The position numbers and the translations under genes were made by a program. Under the pieces are notes generated by a model. That model searched no databases. It saw nothing but the letters and a program-made list of their open reading frames with translations, and was not told the origin of the DNA. A DNA stretch of 64,000 nt from Volvox africanus. Lineage: Eukaryota > Chlorophyta > Chlorophyceae > Chlamydomonadales > Volvocaceae. The stretch covers positions 868,001 through 932,000 of the forward strand of contig BSDZ01000114.1 in the NCBI GenBank assembly GCA_030268105.1, in the 5' to 3' direction. Shown here one piece after another: positions 1 to 13,133 of the stretch (positions are counted from its first letter, which is position 1; the number at the start of each line of letters is the position of its first letter).

Positions 1-1180
1 AGCCACGAAAGCCACGAAAGCCATGAAAGCCAGCTTTGGTTGCCCCCCCAGCCGAAAAACAACCAAGGTACGGTGAAAGCCACGAAAGCCACGAAAGACA
101 GCTTTGGTGGCCCCCCCGGACGGAAAACAACTAAGGTACGGCGAAAGCCACGAAAGCCACGAAAGCCACGAAAGCCAGCTTTGGGGGCCCCCGGCCGGAA
201 AACAACAAAGGTACGGCGAAAGCCACGAAAGCCAGCTTTGGTGGCCCCCCCGGCCGGAAAGCAACCAAGGTACGGCGAAAGCCACGAAAGCCATGAAAGC
301 CACGAAAGCCAGCTTTGGTGGCCCCGCCAGCCGGAAAACAACCAAGGTACGGTGAAAGCCACGAATGCCATGAAGGCCACGAAAGCCAGCTTTGGTGGCC
401 CCCCCCCAGCCGGAATATAACTTAGGTACGGTGAAAGCCATGATGGCCAAGAAAGCCACGAAAGCCACGAAAGCCAGCTTTGGTGGCGCCCCCCAGCCAG
501 AAAACAACCAAGGTACGGCGAAAGCCACGAAAGCCACGAAAGCCACGAAAGCCAGCTTTGGTGGCCCCCCCAGCTGGTAAACAACTTAGATACGGAGAAA
601 GCCATGATGGCCAAGAAAGCCACGAAAGCCACGAAAGCCAGCTTTGGTGGCCCCCCCCGGCCGGAAAACAACCAAGGTACGGCGAAAGCCACGAAAGCCT
701 CGAAAGCCATGAAAGCATGCTTTGGTGGCCCCCCGGCCGGAAAACAACCGAGGTACGGTGAAAGCCACGAAAGGTATGAAAGCCAGCTTTGGTGGCCCCC
801 CCAGCTGGTAAACAACTCAGATACGGCGAAAGCCATGATGGCCAAGTAAGCCGCGAAAGCCACGAAAGCCAGCTTTGGTTGCCCCCCCGGTCGGAAAACA
901 ACCAAGGTACGGCAAAAGCCACGAAAGCCACGAAAGCCACGAAAGCCAGCTTTGGTGGCCCCCCGGCCGGAAAACAACAAAGGTACGGCGAAAGCCACGA
1001 AAGCCAGCTTTGGTGGCCCCCCCGGCCGGAAAGCAAGCAAGGTACGGCGAAAGCCATGAAAGCCACGAAAGCCATGAAAGCATGCTTTGGTGGCCCCCCG
1101 GCCGGAAAACAACCTAGGTACGGTGAAAGCCACGAAAGGTATGAAAGCCAGCTTTGGTGGCCCCCCCGGCCGGAAAACAA

Positions 1181-3887
1181 CCAAGGTACTACGAAAGCCA
1201 CAAAAGCCATGAAAGCCACAAAAGCCAGCTTTGGTGGCCCCCCCAGCCGGTAAACAACTTAGGTACGGTGAAACCCATGATGGCCATGAAAGCCACAAAG
1301 CCACGAAAGCCAGCTTTGGTTGCCCCCCCAGCCGAAAAACAACCAAGGTACGGTGAAAGCCACGAAAGCCACGAAAGACAGCTTTGGTGGCCCCCCCGGA
1401 CGGAAAACAACCAAGGTACGGCGAAAGCCACGAAAGCCACGAAAGCCACGAAAGCCAGCTTTGGTGGCCCCCCCGGCCGGAAAGCAACGAAGGTACGGCG
1501 AAAGCCACGAAAGCCACGAAAGCCAGCTTTGGTGGCCCCCCGGCCGGAAAACAACCTAGGTACGGCAAAAGCCTTTATGCCCCAGAAAGCCACGAAAGCC
1601 ACGAAAGCCATCTTTGGTGGCCACCCAGGCCCGAAAACAACCAGGGTACGGCGAAAGCCACGAAAGCCATGAAAGCCAAGAAAGCCAGCTTTGGTGGCCC
1701 CGCCAGCTGGAAAACAACCAAGGTACGGTGAAAGCCACGAAAGCCACGAAAGACAGCTTTGGTGGCCCCCCCGGACGGAAAACAACCAAGGTACGGCGAA
1801 AGCCACGAAAGCCACGAAAGCCACGAAAGCCAGCTTTGGTGGCCCCCCCGGCCGGAAAACAACCAAGGTACTACGAAAGCCACAAAAGCCATGAAAGCCA
1901 CAAAAGCCAGCTTTGGTGGCCCCCCCAGCCGGTAAACAACTTAGGTACGGTGTAACCCATGATGGCCATGAAAGCCACGAAAGCCACGAAAGCCAGCTTT
2001 GGTTGCCCCCCCAGCCGAAAAACAACCAAGGTACGGTGAAAGCCACGAAAGCGACGAAAGACAGCTTTGGTGGCCCCCCCGGACGGAAAACAACCAAGGT
2101 ACGGCGAAAGCCACGAAAGCCACGAAAGCCACGAAAGCCAGCTTTGGTGGCCCCCCCGGCCGGAAAACAACCAAGGTACGGCGAAAGCCACGAAAGCCAG
2201 CTTTGGTGGCCCCCCCGGCCGGAAAACAACCTAGGTACGGCAAAAGCCATGAAAGCCACGAAAGCCACGAAAGCCAGCTTTGGTTGCCCCCCCAGCCGGT
2301 AAACAACTTAGGTACGGTGAAACCCATGATGGCCATGAAAGCCACGAAAGCCACGAAAGCCAGCTTTGGTTGCCCCCCCAGCCGAAAAACAACCAAGGTA
2401 CGGTGAAAGCCACGAAAGCGACGAAAGACAGCTTTGGTGGCCCCCCCGGACGGAAAACAACCAAGGTACGGCGAAAGCCACGAAAGCCACGAAAGCCACG
2501 AAAGCCAGCTTTGGTGGCCCCCCCGGCCGGAAAACAACCAAGGTACTACGAAAGCCACAAAAGCCATGAAAGCCACAAAAGCCAGCTTTGGTGGCCCCCC
2601 CAGCCGGTAAACAACTTAGGTACGGTGAAACCCATGATGGCCATGAAAGCCACGAAAGCCACGAAAGCCAGCTTTGGTTGCCCCCCCAGCCGAAAAACAA
2701 CCAAGGTACGGTGAAAGCCACGAAAGCCACGAAAGACAGCTTTGGTGGCCCCCCCGGACGGAAAACAACCAAGGTACGGCGAAAGCCACGAAAGCCACGA
2801 AAGCCACGAAAGCCAGCTTTGGTGGCCCCCCCGGCCGGAAAACAACCAAGGTACGGCGAAAGCCACGAAAGCCAGCTTTGGTGGCCCCCCCGGCCGGAAA
2901 ACAACCTAGGTACGGCAAAAGCCATGAAAGCCACGAAAGCCACGAAAGCCAGCTTTGGTTGCCCCCCCAGCCGGTAAACAACTTAGGTACGGTGAAACCC
3001 ATGATGGCCATGAAAGCCACGAAAGCCACGAAAGCCAGCTTTGGTTGCCCCCCCAGCCGAAAAACAACCAAGGTACGGTGAAAGCCACGAAAGCGACGAA
3101 AGACAGCTTTGGTGGCCCCCCCGGACGGAAAACAACCAAGGTACGGCGAAAGCCACGAAAGCCACGAAAGCCACGAAAGCCAGCTTTGGTGGCCCCCCCG
3201 GCCGGAAAACAACCAAGGTACTACGAAAGCCACAAAAGCCATGAAAGCCACAAAAGCCAGCTTTGGTGGCCCCCCCAGCCGGTAAACAACTTAGGTACGG
3301 TGAAACCCATGATGGCCATGAAAGCCACGAAAGCCACGAAAGCCAGCTTTGGTTGCCCCCCCAGCCGAAAAACAACCAAGGTACGGTGAAAGCCACGAAA
3401 GCCACGAAAGACAGCTTTGGTGGCCCCCCCGGACGGAAAACAACCAAGGTACGGCGAAAGCCACGAAAGCCACGAAAGCCACGAAAGCCAGCTTTGGTGG
3501 CCCCCCCGGCCGGAAAACAACCTAGGTACGGCGAAAGCCACGAAAGCCACGAAAGCCAGCTTTGGTGGCCCCCCGGCCGGAAAACAACCTAGGTACGGCA
3601 AAAGCCTTTATGGCCCAGAAAGCCACGAAAGCCACGAAAGCCATCTTTGGTGGCCACCCAGGCCCGAAAACAACCAGGGTACGGCGAAAGCCACGAAAGC
3701 CATGAAAGCCACGAAAGCCAGCTTTGGTGGCCCCGCCAGCTGGAAAACAACCAAGGTACGGTGAAAGCCACGAATGCCATGAAGGCCACGAAAGCCAGCT
3801 TTGGTGGCCCCCCCCCAGCCGGAATATAACTTAGGTACGGTGAAAGCCATGATGGCCAAGAAAGCCACGAAAGCCACGAAAGCCAGC
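1181..3887. repeat. 675-bp higher-order repeat block inside the array
   Basis: A marker variant, CCAAGGTACTACG followed by CACAAAAGCC, recurs at about 1181, 1863, 2538 and 3213. The spacings are 682, 675 and 675 bp. The intervening units (GGTAAACAACTTAGG, AAACCCATGATGGCC, GACAGCTTTGG, GGACGGAAAAC) come in the same order in each copy. This indicates recent duplication of a multi-unit block of about nine to ten basic units. The right edge given is approximate. Confidence 0.9.
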
Positions 3888-6800
3888 TTTGGTGGCGCCC
3901 CCCAGCCGGAAAACAACCAAGGTACGGCGAAAGCCACGAAAGCCACGAAAGCCATGAAAGCATGCTTTGGTGGCCCCCCGGGCCGGAAAACAACCAAGGT
4001 ACGGCGAAAGCCACGAAAGCCACGAAAGCCAGCTTTGGTTGCCCCCCCAGCCGAAAAACAACCAAGGTACGGTGAAAGCCACGAAAGCCACGAAAGACAG
4101 CTTTGGTGGCCCCCCCGGACGGAAAACAACCAAGGTACGGCGAAAGCCACGAAAGCCACGAAAGCCACGAAAGCCAGCTTTGGGGGCCCCCGGCCGGAAA
4201 ACAACAAAGGTACGGCGAAAGCCACGAAAGCCAGCTTTGGTGGCCCCCCCGGCCGGAAAGCAACCAAGGTACGGCGAAAGCCACGAAAGCCATGAAAGCC
4301 ACGAAAGCCAGCTTTGGTGGCCCCGCCAGCCGGAAAACAACCAAGGTACGGTGAAAGCCACGAATGCCATGAAGGCCACGAAAGCCAGCTTTGGTGGCCC
4401 CCCCCCAGCCGGAATATAACTTAGGTACGGTGAAAGCCATGATGGCCAAGAAAGCCACGAAAGCCACGAAAGCCAGCTTTGGTGGCGCCCCCCAGCCGGA
4501 AAACAACCAAGGTACGGCGAAAGCCACGAAAGCCACGAAAGCCACGAAAGCCAGCTTTGGTGGCCCCCCGGCGGGAAAACAACCAAGGTACTGCGAAAGC
4601 CACCAAAGCCAGCTTTGGTGGCCCCCCCGGCCGGAAAGCAACCAAGGTACTGCGAAAGCCACCAAAGCCAGCTTTGGTGGCCCCCCCGGCCGGAAAGCAA
4701 CCAAGGTACGGCGAAAGCCATGAAAGCCTCGAAAGCCATGAAAGCATGCTTTGGTGGCCCCCCGGCCGGAAAACAACCGAGGTACGGTGAAAGCCACGAA
4801 AGCCATGAAAGCCAGCTTTGGTGGCCCCCCCAGATGGTAAACAACTTAGATACGGCGAAAGCCATGATGGCCAAGTAAGCCGCGAAAGCCACGAAAGCCA
4901 GCTTTGGTTGCCCCCCTGGTCGGAAAAAAACCAAGGTACGGCGAAAGCCACGAAAGCCACGAAAGCCACGAAAGCCAGCTTTGGTGGCCCCCCGGCCGGA
5001 AAACAACCAAGGTACGGCGAAAGCCACGAAAGCCAGCTTTGGTGGCCCCCCCGGCCGGAAAGCAAGCAAGGTACGGCGAAAGCCATGAAAGCCACGAAAG
5101 CCATGAAAGCATGCTTTGGTGGCCCCCCGGCCGGAAAACAACCTAGGTACGGTGAAAGCCACGAAAGGTATGAAAGCCAGCTTTGGTGGCCCCCCCGGCC
5201 GAAAAACAACCAAGGTACTACGAAAGCCACAAAAGCCATGAAAGCCACAAAAGCCAGCTTTGGTGGCCCCCCCAGCCGGTAAACAACTTAGGTACGGTGA
5301 AACCCATGATGGCCATGAAAGCCACGAAAGCCACGTAAGCCAGCTTTGGTTGCCCCCCCAGCCGAAAAACAACCAAGGTACGGTGAAAGCCACGAAAGCC
5401 ACGAAAGACAGCTTTGGTGGCCCCCCCGGACGGAAAACAACCAAGGTACGGCGAAAGCCACGAAAGCCACGAAAGCCACGAAAGCCAGCTTTGGTGGCCC
5501 CCCCGGCCGGAAAACAACCTAGGTACGGCGAAAGCCACGAAAGCCAGCTTTGGTGGCCCCCCCGGCCGGAAAGCAACCAAGGTACGGCGAAAGCCATGAA
5601 AGCCACGAAAGCCATGAAAGCATGCTTTGGTGGCCCCCCGGCCGGAAAACAACCAAGGTACGGCGAAAGCCACGAAAGCCATGAAAGCCACGAAAGCCAG
5701 CTTTGTTGGCCCCGCCGGCTGGAAAACAGCCAAGGTACGGTGAAAGCCAAGAATGCCATAAAAGCCACGAAAGCCAGCTTTGGTGGCCCCCCCAGCCGGT
5801 AAACAACTTAGGTACGGTGAAAGCCACGATGGCCATGAAAGCCACGAAAGCCACGAAAGCCAGCTTTGGTTGCCCCCCCAGCCGGAAAAAAACCAAGGTA
5901 CGGCGAAAGCCACGAAAGCCACGAAAGCCAGCTTTGGTGGCCCCCCCGGCCGGAAAACAACCAAGGTACGGCGAGAGCCACGAAAGCCACGAAAGCCAGC
6001 TTTGGTGGCCCCCCGGCCGGAAAACAACCAAGGTACGGCGAAAGCCACGAAAGCCAGCTTTGGTGGCCCCCCAAGCCGGAAAACAACCAAGCTACGGCGA
6101 AAGCCATGAAAGCCACGACAGCCTTGAAAGCCAGCTTTGGTGGCCCCCCAAGCCGAAAAACAACCATGGTACGGAGAAAGCCACGAAAGCCAGCTTTGGT
6201 GGCCCCCCCGGCCGGAAAACAACCAAGGTACGGCGAAAGCCACAAAAGCCATGAAAGTCACGAAAGCCAAATTTGGTGGCCCCCCCGGCCGGAAAACAAC
6301 CAAGCTACGGTGAAAGCCATGATGGCCAAGAAAGCCACGAAAGCCACGAAAGCCGGCTTTGGTTGCCCCCCCAGCCGGAAAAAAAACCAAGGTACGGCGA
6401 GAGCCACGAAAGCCACGAAAGCCAGCTTTGGTAGCCCCCCGGCCGGAAAACAACCAAGGTACGGCGAAAGCCACGAAAGCCAGCTTTGGTGGCCCCCCAA
6501 GCCGGAAAACAACCAAGCTACGGCGAAAGCCATGAAAGCCACGACAGCCACGAAAGCCAGCTTTGGTGGCCCCCCCAGCCGGTAAACAACTTAGGTACGG
6601 TGAAACCCATGATGGCCATGAAAGCCACGAAAGCCACGAAAGCCAGCTTTGGTTGCCCCCCCAGCCGAAAAACAACCAAGGTACGGTGAAAGCCACGAAA
6701 GCGACGAAAGACAGCTTTGGTGGCCCCCCCGGACGGAAAACAACCAAGGTACGGCGAAAGCCACGAAAGCCACGAAAGCCACGAAAGCCAGCTTTGGTGG

Positions 6801-9800
6801 CCCCCCCGGCCGGAAAACAACCAAGGTACTACGAAAGCCACAAAAGCCATGAAAGCCACAAAAGCCAGCTTTGGTGGCCCCCCCAGCCGGTAAACAACTT
6901 AGGTACGGTGAAACCCATGATGGCCATGAAAGCCACGAAAGCCACGAAAGCCAGCTTTGGTTGCCCCCCCAGCCGAAAAACAACCAAGGTACGGTGAAAG
7001 CCACGAAAGCCACGAAAGACAGCTTTGGTGGCCCCCCCGGACGGAAAACAACCAAGGTACGGCGAAAGCCACGAAAGCCACGAAAGCCACGAAAGCCAGC
7101 TTTGGTGGCCCCCCCGGCCGGAAAACAACCTAGGTACGGCGAAAGCCACGAAAGCCACGAAAGCCAGCTTTGGTGGCCCCCCGGCCGGAAAACAACCTAG
7201 GTACGGCAAAAGCCTTTATGGCCCAGAAAGCCACGAAAGCCACGAAAGCCATCTTTGGTGGCCACCCAGGCCCGAAAACAACCAGGGTACGGCGAAAGCC
7301 ACGAAAGCCATGAAAGCCACGAAAGCCAGCTTTGGTGGCCCCGCCAGCTGGAAAACAACCAAGGTACGGTGAAAGCCACGAATGCCATGAAGGCCACGAA
7401 AGCCAGCTTTGGTGGCCCCCCCCCAGCCGGAATATAACTTAGGTACGGTGAAAGCCATGATGGCCAAGAAAGCCACGAAAGCCACGAAAGCCAGCTTTGG
7501 TGGCGCCCCCCAGCCGGAAAACAACCAAGGTACGGCGAAAGCCACGAAAGCCACGAAAGCCATGAAAGCATGCTTTGGTGGCCCCCCGGGCCGGAAAACA
7601 ACCAAGGTACGGCGAAAGCCACGAAAGCCACGAAAGCCAGCTTTGGTTGCCCCCCCAGCCGAAAAACAACCAAGGTACGGTGAAAGCCACGAAAGCCACG
7701 AAAGACAGCTTTGGTGGCCCCCCCGGACGGAAAACAACCAAGGTACGGCGAAAGCCACGAAAGCCACGAAAGCCACGAAAGCCAGCTTTGGGGGCCCCCG
7801 GCCGGAAAACAACAAAGGTACGGCGAAAGCCACGAAAGCCAGCTTTGGTGGCCCCCCCGGCCGGAAAGCAACCAAGGTACGGCGAAAGCCACGAAAGCCA
7901 TGAAAGCCACGAAAGCCAGCTTTGGTGGCCCCGCCAGCCGGAAAACAACCAAGGTACGGTGAAAGCCACGAATGCCATGAAGGCCACGAAAGCCAGCTTT
8001 GGTGGCCCCCCCCCAGCCGGAATATAACTTAGGTACGGTGAAAGCCATGATGGCCAAGAAAGCCACGAAAGCCACGAAAGCCAGCTTTGGTGGCGCCCCC
8101 CAGCCGGAAAACAACCAAGGTACGGCGAAAGCCACGAAAGCCACGAAAGCCACGAAAGCCAGCTTTGGTGGCCCCCCGGCCGGAAAACAACCAAGGTACT
8201 GCGAAAGCCACCAAAGCCAGCTTTGGTGGCCCCCCCGGCCGGAAAGCAACCAAGGTACTGCGAAAGCCACCAAAGCCAGCTTTGGTGGCCCCCCCGGCCG
8301 GAAAGCAACCAAGGTACGGCGAAAGCCATGAAAGCCTCGAAAGCCATGAAAGCATGCTTTGGTGGCCCCCCGGCCGGAAAACAACCGAGGTACGGTGAAA
8401 GCCACGAAAGCCATGAAAGCCAGCTTTGGTGGCCCCCCCAGATGGTAAACAACTTAGATACGGCGAAAGCCATGATGGCCAAGTAAGCCGCGAAAGCCAC
8501 GAAAGCCAGCTTTGGTGGCCCCCCCGGTCGGAAATCAACCAAGGTACGGCGAAAGCCACAAAAGCCATGAAAGTCACGAAAGCCAGCTTTGGTGGCCCCC
8601 CCGGCCGGAAAACAACCAAGGTACGGCGAAAGCCACGAAAGCCACGAAAGCCACGAAAGCCAGCTTTGGTGGCCCCCCGGCCGGAAAACAACCAAGGTAC
8701 GGCGAAAGCCACGAAAGCCAGCTTTGGTGGCCCCCCCGGCCGGAAAGCAAGCAAGGTACGGCGAAAGCCATGAAAGCCACGAAAGCCATGAAAGCATGCT
8801 TTGGTGGCCCCCCGGCCGGAAAACAACCTAGGTACGGTGAAAGCCACGAAAGGTATGAAAGCCAGCTTTGGTGGCCCCCCCGGCCGAAAAACAACCAAGG
8901 TACTACGAAAGCCACAAAAGCCATGAAAGCCACAAAAGCCAGCTTTGGTGGCCCCCCCAGCCGGTAAACAACTTAGGTACGGTGAAACCCATGATGGCCA
9001 TGAAAGCCACGAAAGCCACGTAAGCCAGCTTTGGTTGCCCCCCCAGCCGAAAAACAACCAAGGTACGGTGAAAGCCACGAAAGCCACGAAAGACAGCTTT
9101 GGTGGCCCCCCCGGACGGAAAACAACCAAGGTACGGCGAAAGCCACGAAAGCCACGAAAGCCACGAAAGCCAGCTTTGGTGGCCCCCCCGGCCGGAAAAC
9201 AACCTAGGTACGGCGAAAGCCACGAAAGCCAGCTTTGGTGGCCCCCCCGGCCGGAAAGCAACCAAGGTACGGCGAAAGCCATGAAAGCCACGAAAGCCAT
9301 GAAAGCATGCTTTGGTGGCCCCCCGGCCGGAAAACAACCAAGGTACGGCGAAAGCCACGAAAGCCATGAAAGCCACGAAAGCCAGCTTTGTTGGCCCCGC
9401 CGGCTGGAAAACAGCCAAGGTACGGTGAAAGCCACGAATGCCATGAAAGCCACGAAAGCCAGCTTTGGTGGCCCCCCCAGCCGGTAAACAACTTAGGTAC
9501 GGTGAAAGCCACGATGGCCATGAAAGCCACGAAAGCCACGAAAGCCAGCTTTGGTTGCCCCCCCAGCCGGAAAAAAACCAAGGTACGGCGAAAGCCACGA
9601 AAGCCACGAAAGCCAGCTTTGGTGGCCCCCCCGGCCGGAAAACAACCAAGGTACGGCGAGAGCCACGAAAGCCACGAAAGCCAGCTTTGGTGGCCCCCCG
9701 GCCGGAAAACAACCAAGGTACGGCGAAAGCCACGAAAGCCAGCTTTGGTGGCCCCCCAAGCCGGAAAACAACCAAGCTACGGCGAAAGCCATGAAAGCCA

Positions 9801-12425
9801 CGACAGCCTTGAAAGCCAGCTTTGGTGGCCCCCCAAGCCGAAAAACAACCATGGTACGGAGAAAGCCACGAAAGCCAGCTTTGGTGGCCCCCCCGGCCGG
9901 AAAACAACCAAGGTACGGCGAAAGCCACAAAAGCCATGAAAGTCACGAAAGCCAAATTTGGTGGCCCCCCCGGCCGGAAAACAACCAAGCTACGGTGAAA
10001 GCCATGATGGCCAAGAAAGCCACGAAAGCCACGAAAGCCGGCTTTGGTTGCCCCCCCAGCCGGAAAAAAACCAAGGTACGGCGAGAGCCACGAAAGCCAC
10101 GAAAGCCAGCTTTGGTAGCCCCCCGGCCGGAAAACAACCAAGGTACGGCGAAAGCCACGAAAGCCAGCTTTGGTGGCCCCCCAAGCCGGAAAACAACCAA
10201 GCTACGGCGAAAGCCATGAAAGCCACGACAGCCACGAAAGCCAGCTTTGGTGGCCCCCCCAGCCGGTAAACAACTTAGGTACGGTGAAACCCATGATGGC
10301 CATGAAAGCCACGAAAGCCACGAAAGCCAGCTTTGGTTGCCCCCCCAGCCGAAAAACAACCAAGGTACGGTGAAAGCCACGAAAGCGACGAAAGACAGCT
10401 TTGGTGGCCCCCCCGGACGGAAAACAACCAAGGTACGGCGAAAGCCACGAAAGCCACGAAAGCCACGAAAGCCAGCTTTGGTGGCCCCCCCGGCCGGAAA
10501 ACAACCAAGGTACTACGAAAGCCACAAAAGCCATGAAAGCCACAAAAGCCAGCTTTGGTGGCCCCCCCAGCCGGTAAACAACTTAGGTACGGTGAAACCC
10601 ATGATGGCCATGAAAGCCACGAAAGCCACGAAAGCCAGCTTTGGTTGCCCCCCCAGCCGAAAAACAACCAAGGTACGGTGAAAGCCACGAAAGCCACGAA
10701 AGACAGCTTTGGTGGCCCCCCCGGACGGAAAACAACCAAGGTACGGCGAAAGCCACGAAAGCCACGAAAGCCACGAAAGCCAGCTTTGGTGGCCCCCCCG
10801 GCCGGAAAACAACCTAGGTACGGCGAAAGCCACGAAAGCCACGAAAGCCAGCTTTGGTGGCCCCCCGGCCGGAAAACAACCTAGGTACGGCAAAAGCCTT
10901 TATGGCCCAGAAAGCCACGAAAGCCACGAAAGCCATCTTTGGTGGCCACCCAGGCCCGAAAACAACCAGGGTACGGCGAAAGCCACGAAAGCCATGAAAG
11001 CCACGAAAGCCAGCTTTGGTGGCCCCGCCAGCTGGAAAACAACCAAGGTACGGTGAAAGCCACGAATGCCATGAAGGCCACGAAAGCCAGCTTTGGTGGC
11101 CCCCCCCCAGCCGGAATATAACTTAGGTACGGTGAAAGCCATGATGGCCAAGAAAGCCACGAAAGCCACGAAAGCCAGCTTTGGTGGCGCCCCCCAGCCG
11201 GAAAACAACCAAGGTACGGCGAAAGCCACGAAAGCCACGAAAGCCATGAAAGCATGCTTTGGTGGCCCCCCGGGCCGGAAAACAACCAAGGTACGGCGAA
11301 AGCCACGAAAGCCACGAAAGCCAGCTTTGGTTGCCCCCCCAGCCGAAAAACAACCAAGGTACGGTGAAAGCCACGAAAGCCACGAAAGACAGCTTTGGTG
11401 GCCCCCCCGGACGGAAAACAACCAAGGTACGGCGAAAGCCACGAAAGCCACGAAAGCCACGAAAGCCAGCTTTGGGGGCCCCCGGCCGGAAAACAACAAA
11501 GGTACGGCGAAAGCCACGAAAGCCAGCTTTGGTGGCCCCCCCGGCCGGAAAGCAACCAAGGTACGGCGAAAGCCACGAAAGCCATGAAAGCCACGAAAGC
11601 CAGCTTTGGTGGCCCCGCCAGCCGGAAAACAACCAAGGTACGGTGAAAGCCACGAATGCCATGAAGGCCACGAAAGCCAGCTTTGGTGGCCCCCCCCCAG
11701 CCGGAATATAACTTAGGTACGGTGAAAGCCATGATGGCCAAGAAAGCCACGAAAGCCACGAAAGCCAGCTTTGGTGGCGCCCCCCAGCCGGAAAACAACC
11801 AAGGTACGGCGAAAGCCACGAAAGCCACGAAAGCCACGAAAGCCAGCTTTGGTGGCCCCCCGGCCGGAAAACAACCAAGGTACTGCGAAAGCCACCAAAG
11901 CCAGCTTTGGTGGCCCCCCCGGCCGGAAAGCAACCAAGGTACGGCGAAAGCCATGAAAGCCTCGAAAGCCATGAAAGCATGCTTTGGTGGCCCCCCGGCC
12001 GGAAAACAACCGAGGTACGGTGAAAGCCACGAAAGCCATGAAAGCCAGCTTTGGTGGCCCCCCCAGATGGTAAACAACTTAGATACGGCGAAAGCCATGA
12101 TGGCCAAGTAAGCCGCGAAAGCCACGAAAGCCAGCTTTGGTTGCCCCCCCGGTCGGAAATCAACCAAGGTACGGCGAAAGCCACAAAAGCCATGAAAGTC
12201 ACGAAAGCCAGCTTTGGTGGCCCCCCCGGCCGGAAAACAACCAAGGTACGGCGAAAGCCACGAAAGCCACGAAAGCCACGAAAGCCAGCTTTGGTGGCCC
12301 CCCGGCCGGAAAACAACCAAGGTACGGCGAAAGCCACGAAAGCCAGCTTTGGTGGCCCCCCCGGCCGGAAAGCAACTAAGGTACGGCGAAAGCCATGAAA
12401 GCCACGAAAGCCATAAAAGCATGCT
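3213..12425. repeat. About 3.6-3.7-kb higher-order repeat, close to three copies
   Basis: The same marker variant next occurs at about 6821 and 10505, that is 3608 and 3684 bp further on. A second marker pair, at 5210 and 8895, is 3685 bp apart. Internal order is kept, including the CTTTATGGCC unit, the eight-C unit followed by GGAATATAACTTAGG, and the CACCAAAGCC units. The length difference between copies (76 bp) is about one basic unit, as expected from unequal exchange. The third copy is diverged or rearranged toward the array edge after roughly 12100. Confidence 0.85.
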
Positions 12426-13133
12426 TTGAAGGCCCCCCGGCCGGAAAACAACCTAGGTACGGTGAAAGCCACGAAAGCCACGAAAGCCAGCTTTGGTGGC
12501 CCCCCGGCCGGAAAACAACCTAGGTACGGCAAAAGCCATTATGGCCAAGAAAGCCACGAAAGCCACGAAAGCCATCTTTGGTGGCCACCCAGGCCCGAAA
12601 ACAACCAGGGTACGGCGAAAGCCACGAAAGCCATGAAAGCCACGAAAGCCAGCTTTGGTGGCCCCGCCGGCCGGAAAACAACCAAGGTACGGTGAAAGCC
12701 ACGAATGCCATGAAAGCCACGAAAGCCAGCTTTGGTGGCCCCCCCCAGCCGGTAAACAACTTAGGTACGGCGAAAGCCATGATGGCCAAGAAAGCCACGA
12801 AAGCCACGAAAGCCAGCTTTGGTGGCGCCCCCCAGCCGGAAAACAACTAAGGTACGGCGAAAGCCACGAAAGCCACGAAAGCCAGCTTTGGTGGCCCCCC
12901 CAGCCGGAAAACAACCAAGGTACGGCGAAAGCCACGACAGCCACGAAAGCCAGCTTTGGTGGCCCCCCCGGCCGGAAAACAACCAAGGTACGGCGAAAGC
13001 CACGAAAGCCATGAATGTCACGAAAGCCAGCTTTGGTGGCCTCCCCGGCCGGAAAACAACCAAGGTACGGCGAAAGCCATGAAAGCCACGAAAGCCACGA
13101 AAGACAGCTTTGGTGGCCCCCCGGCCGGTAAAC

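Larger units (their letters stand above)
1..13133. repeat. Minisatellite/satellite array with nested higher-order repeats
   Basis: The whole stretch is built from one unit. It has one to four copies of the 9-mer AAAGCCACG (variants AAAGCCATG, AAAGCCACA), then a roughly 50-bp core containing CAGCTTTGGTGGC, a run of six to eight C, GGCCGG and AAAACAACCAAGGTACGG. Unit length is therefore about 50+9n bp (59, 68, 77 or 86). Variant units (for example GGTAAACAACTTAGGTACGG, or CATGCTTTGGTGG) recur in fixed order, giving higher-order repeats of 675 bp and about 3.6-3.7 kb. The array begins left of the window and stops sharply near 13133, where a last GGCCGGTAAACAAC passes into unrelated sequence. Long reading frames exist on both strands because the unit lacks stop codons. 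I see no start, splice or codon-bias evidence that it codes for protein. Function unknown; a heterochromatic or structural array is my inference. Confidence 0.97.

Noticed and set aside
1..13133. Dozens of long open frames (up to 645 codons) on both strands encoding repetitive peptides
   Set aside because: They follow directly from a stop-free repeat unit whose length rotates the frame. Frames overlap on both strands, begin at arbitrary units, and show no splice sites or codon bias. I treat them as non-coding unless transcripts show otherwise.
1..13133. CRISPR-like appearance (short repeats at regular intervals)
   Set aside because: The sequence between repeats is itself repeated, not unique spacers; the context is eukaryotic and there are no cas genes.
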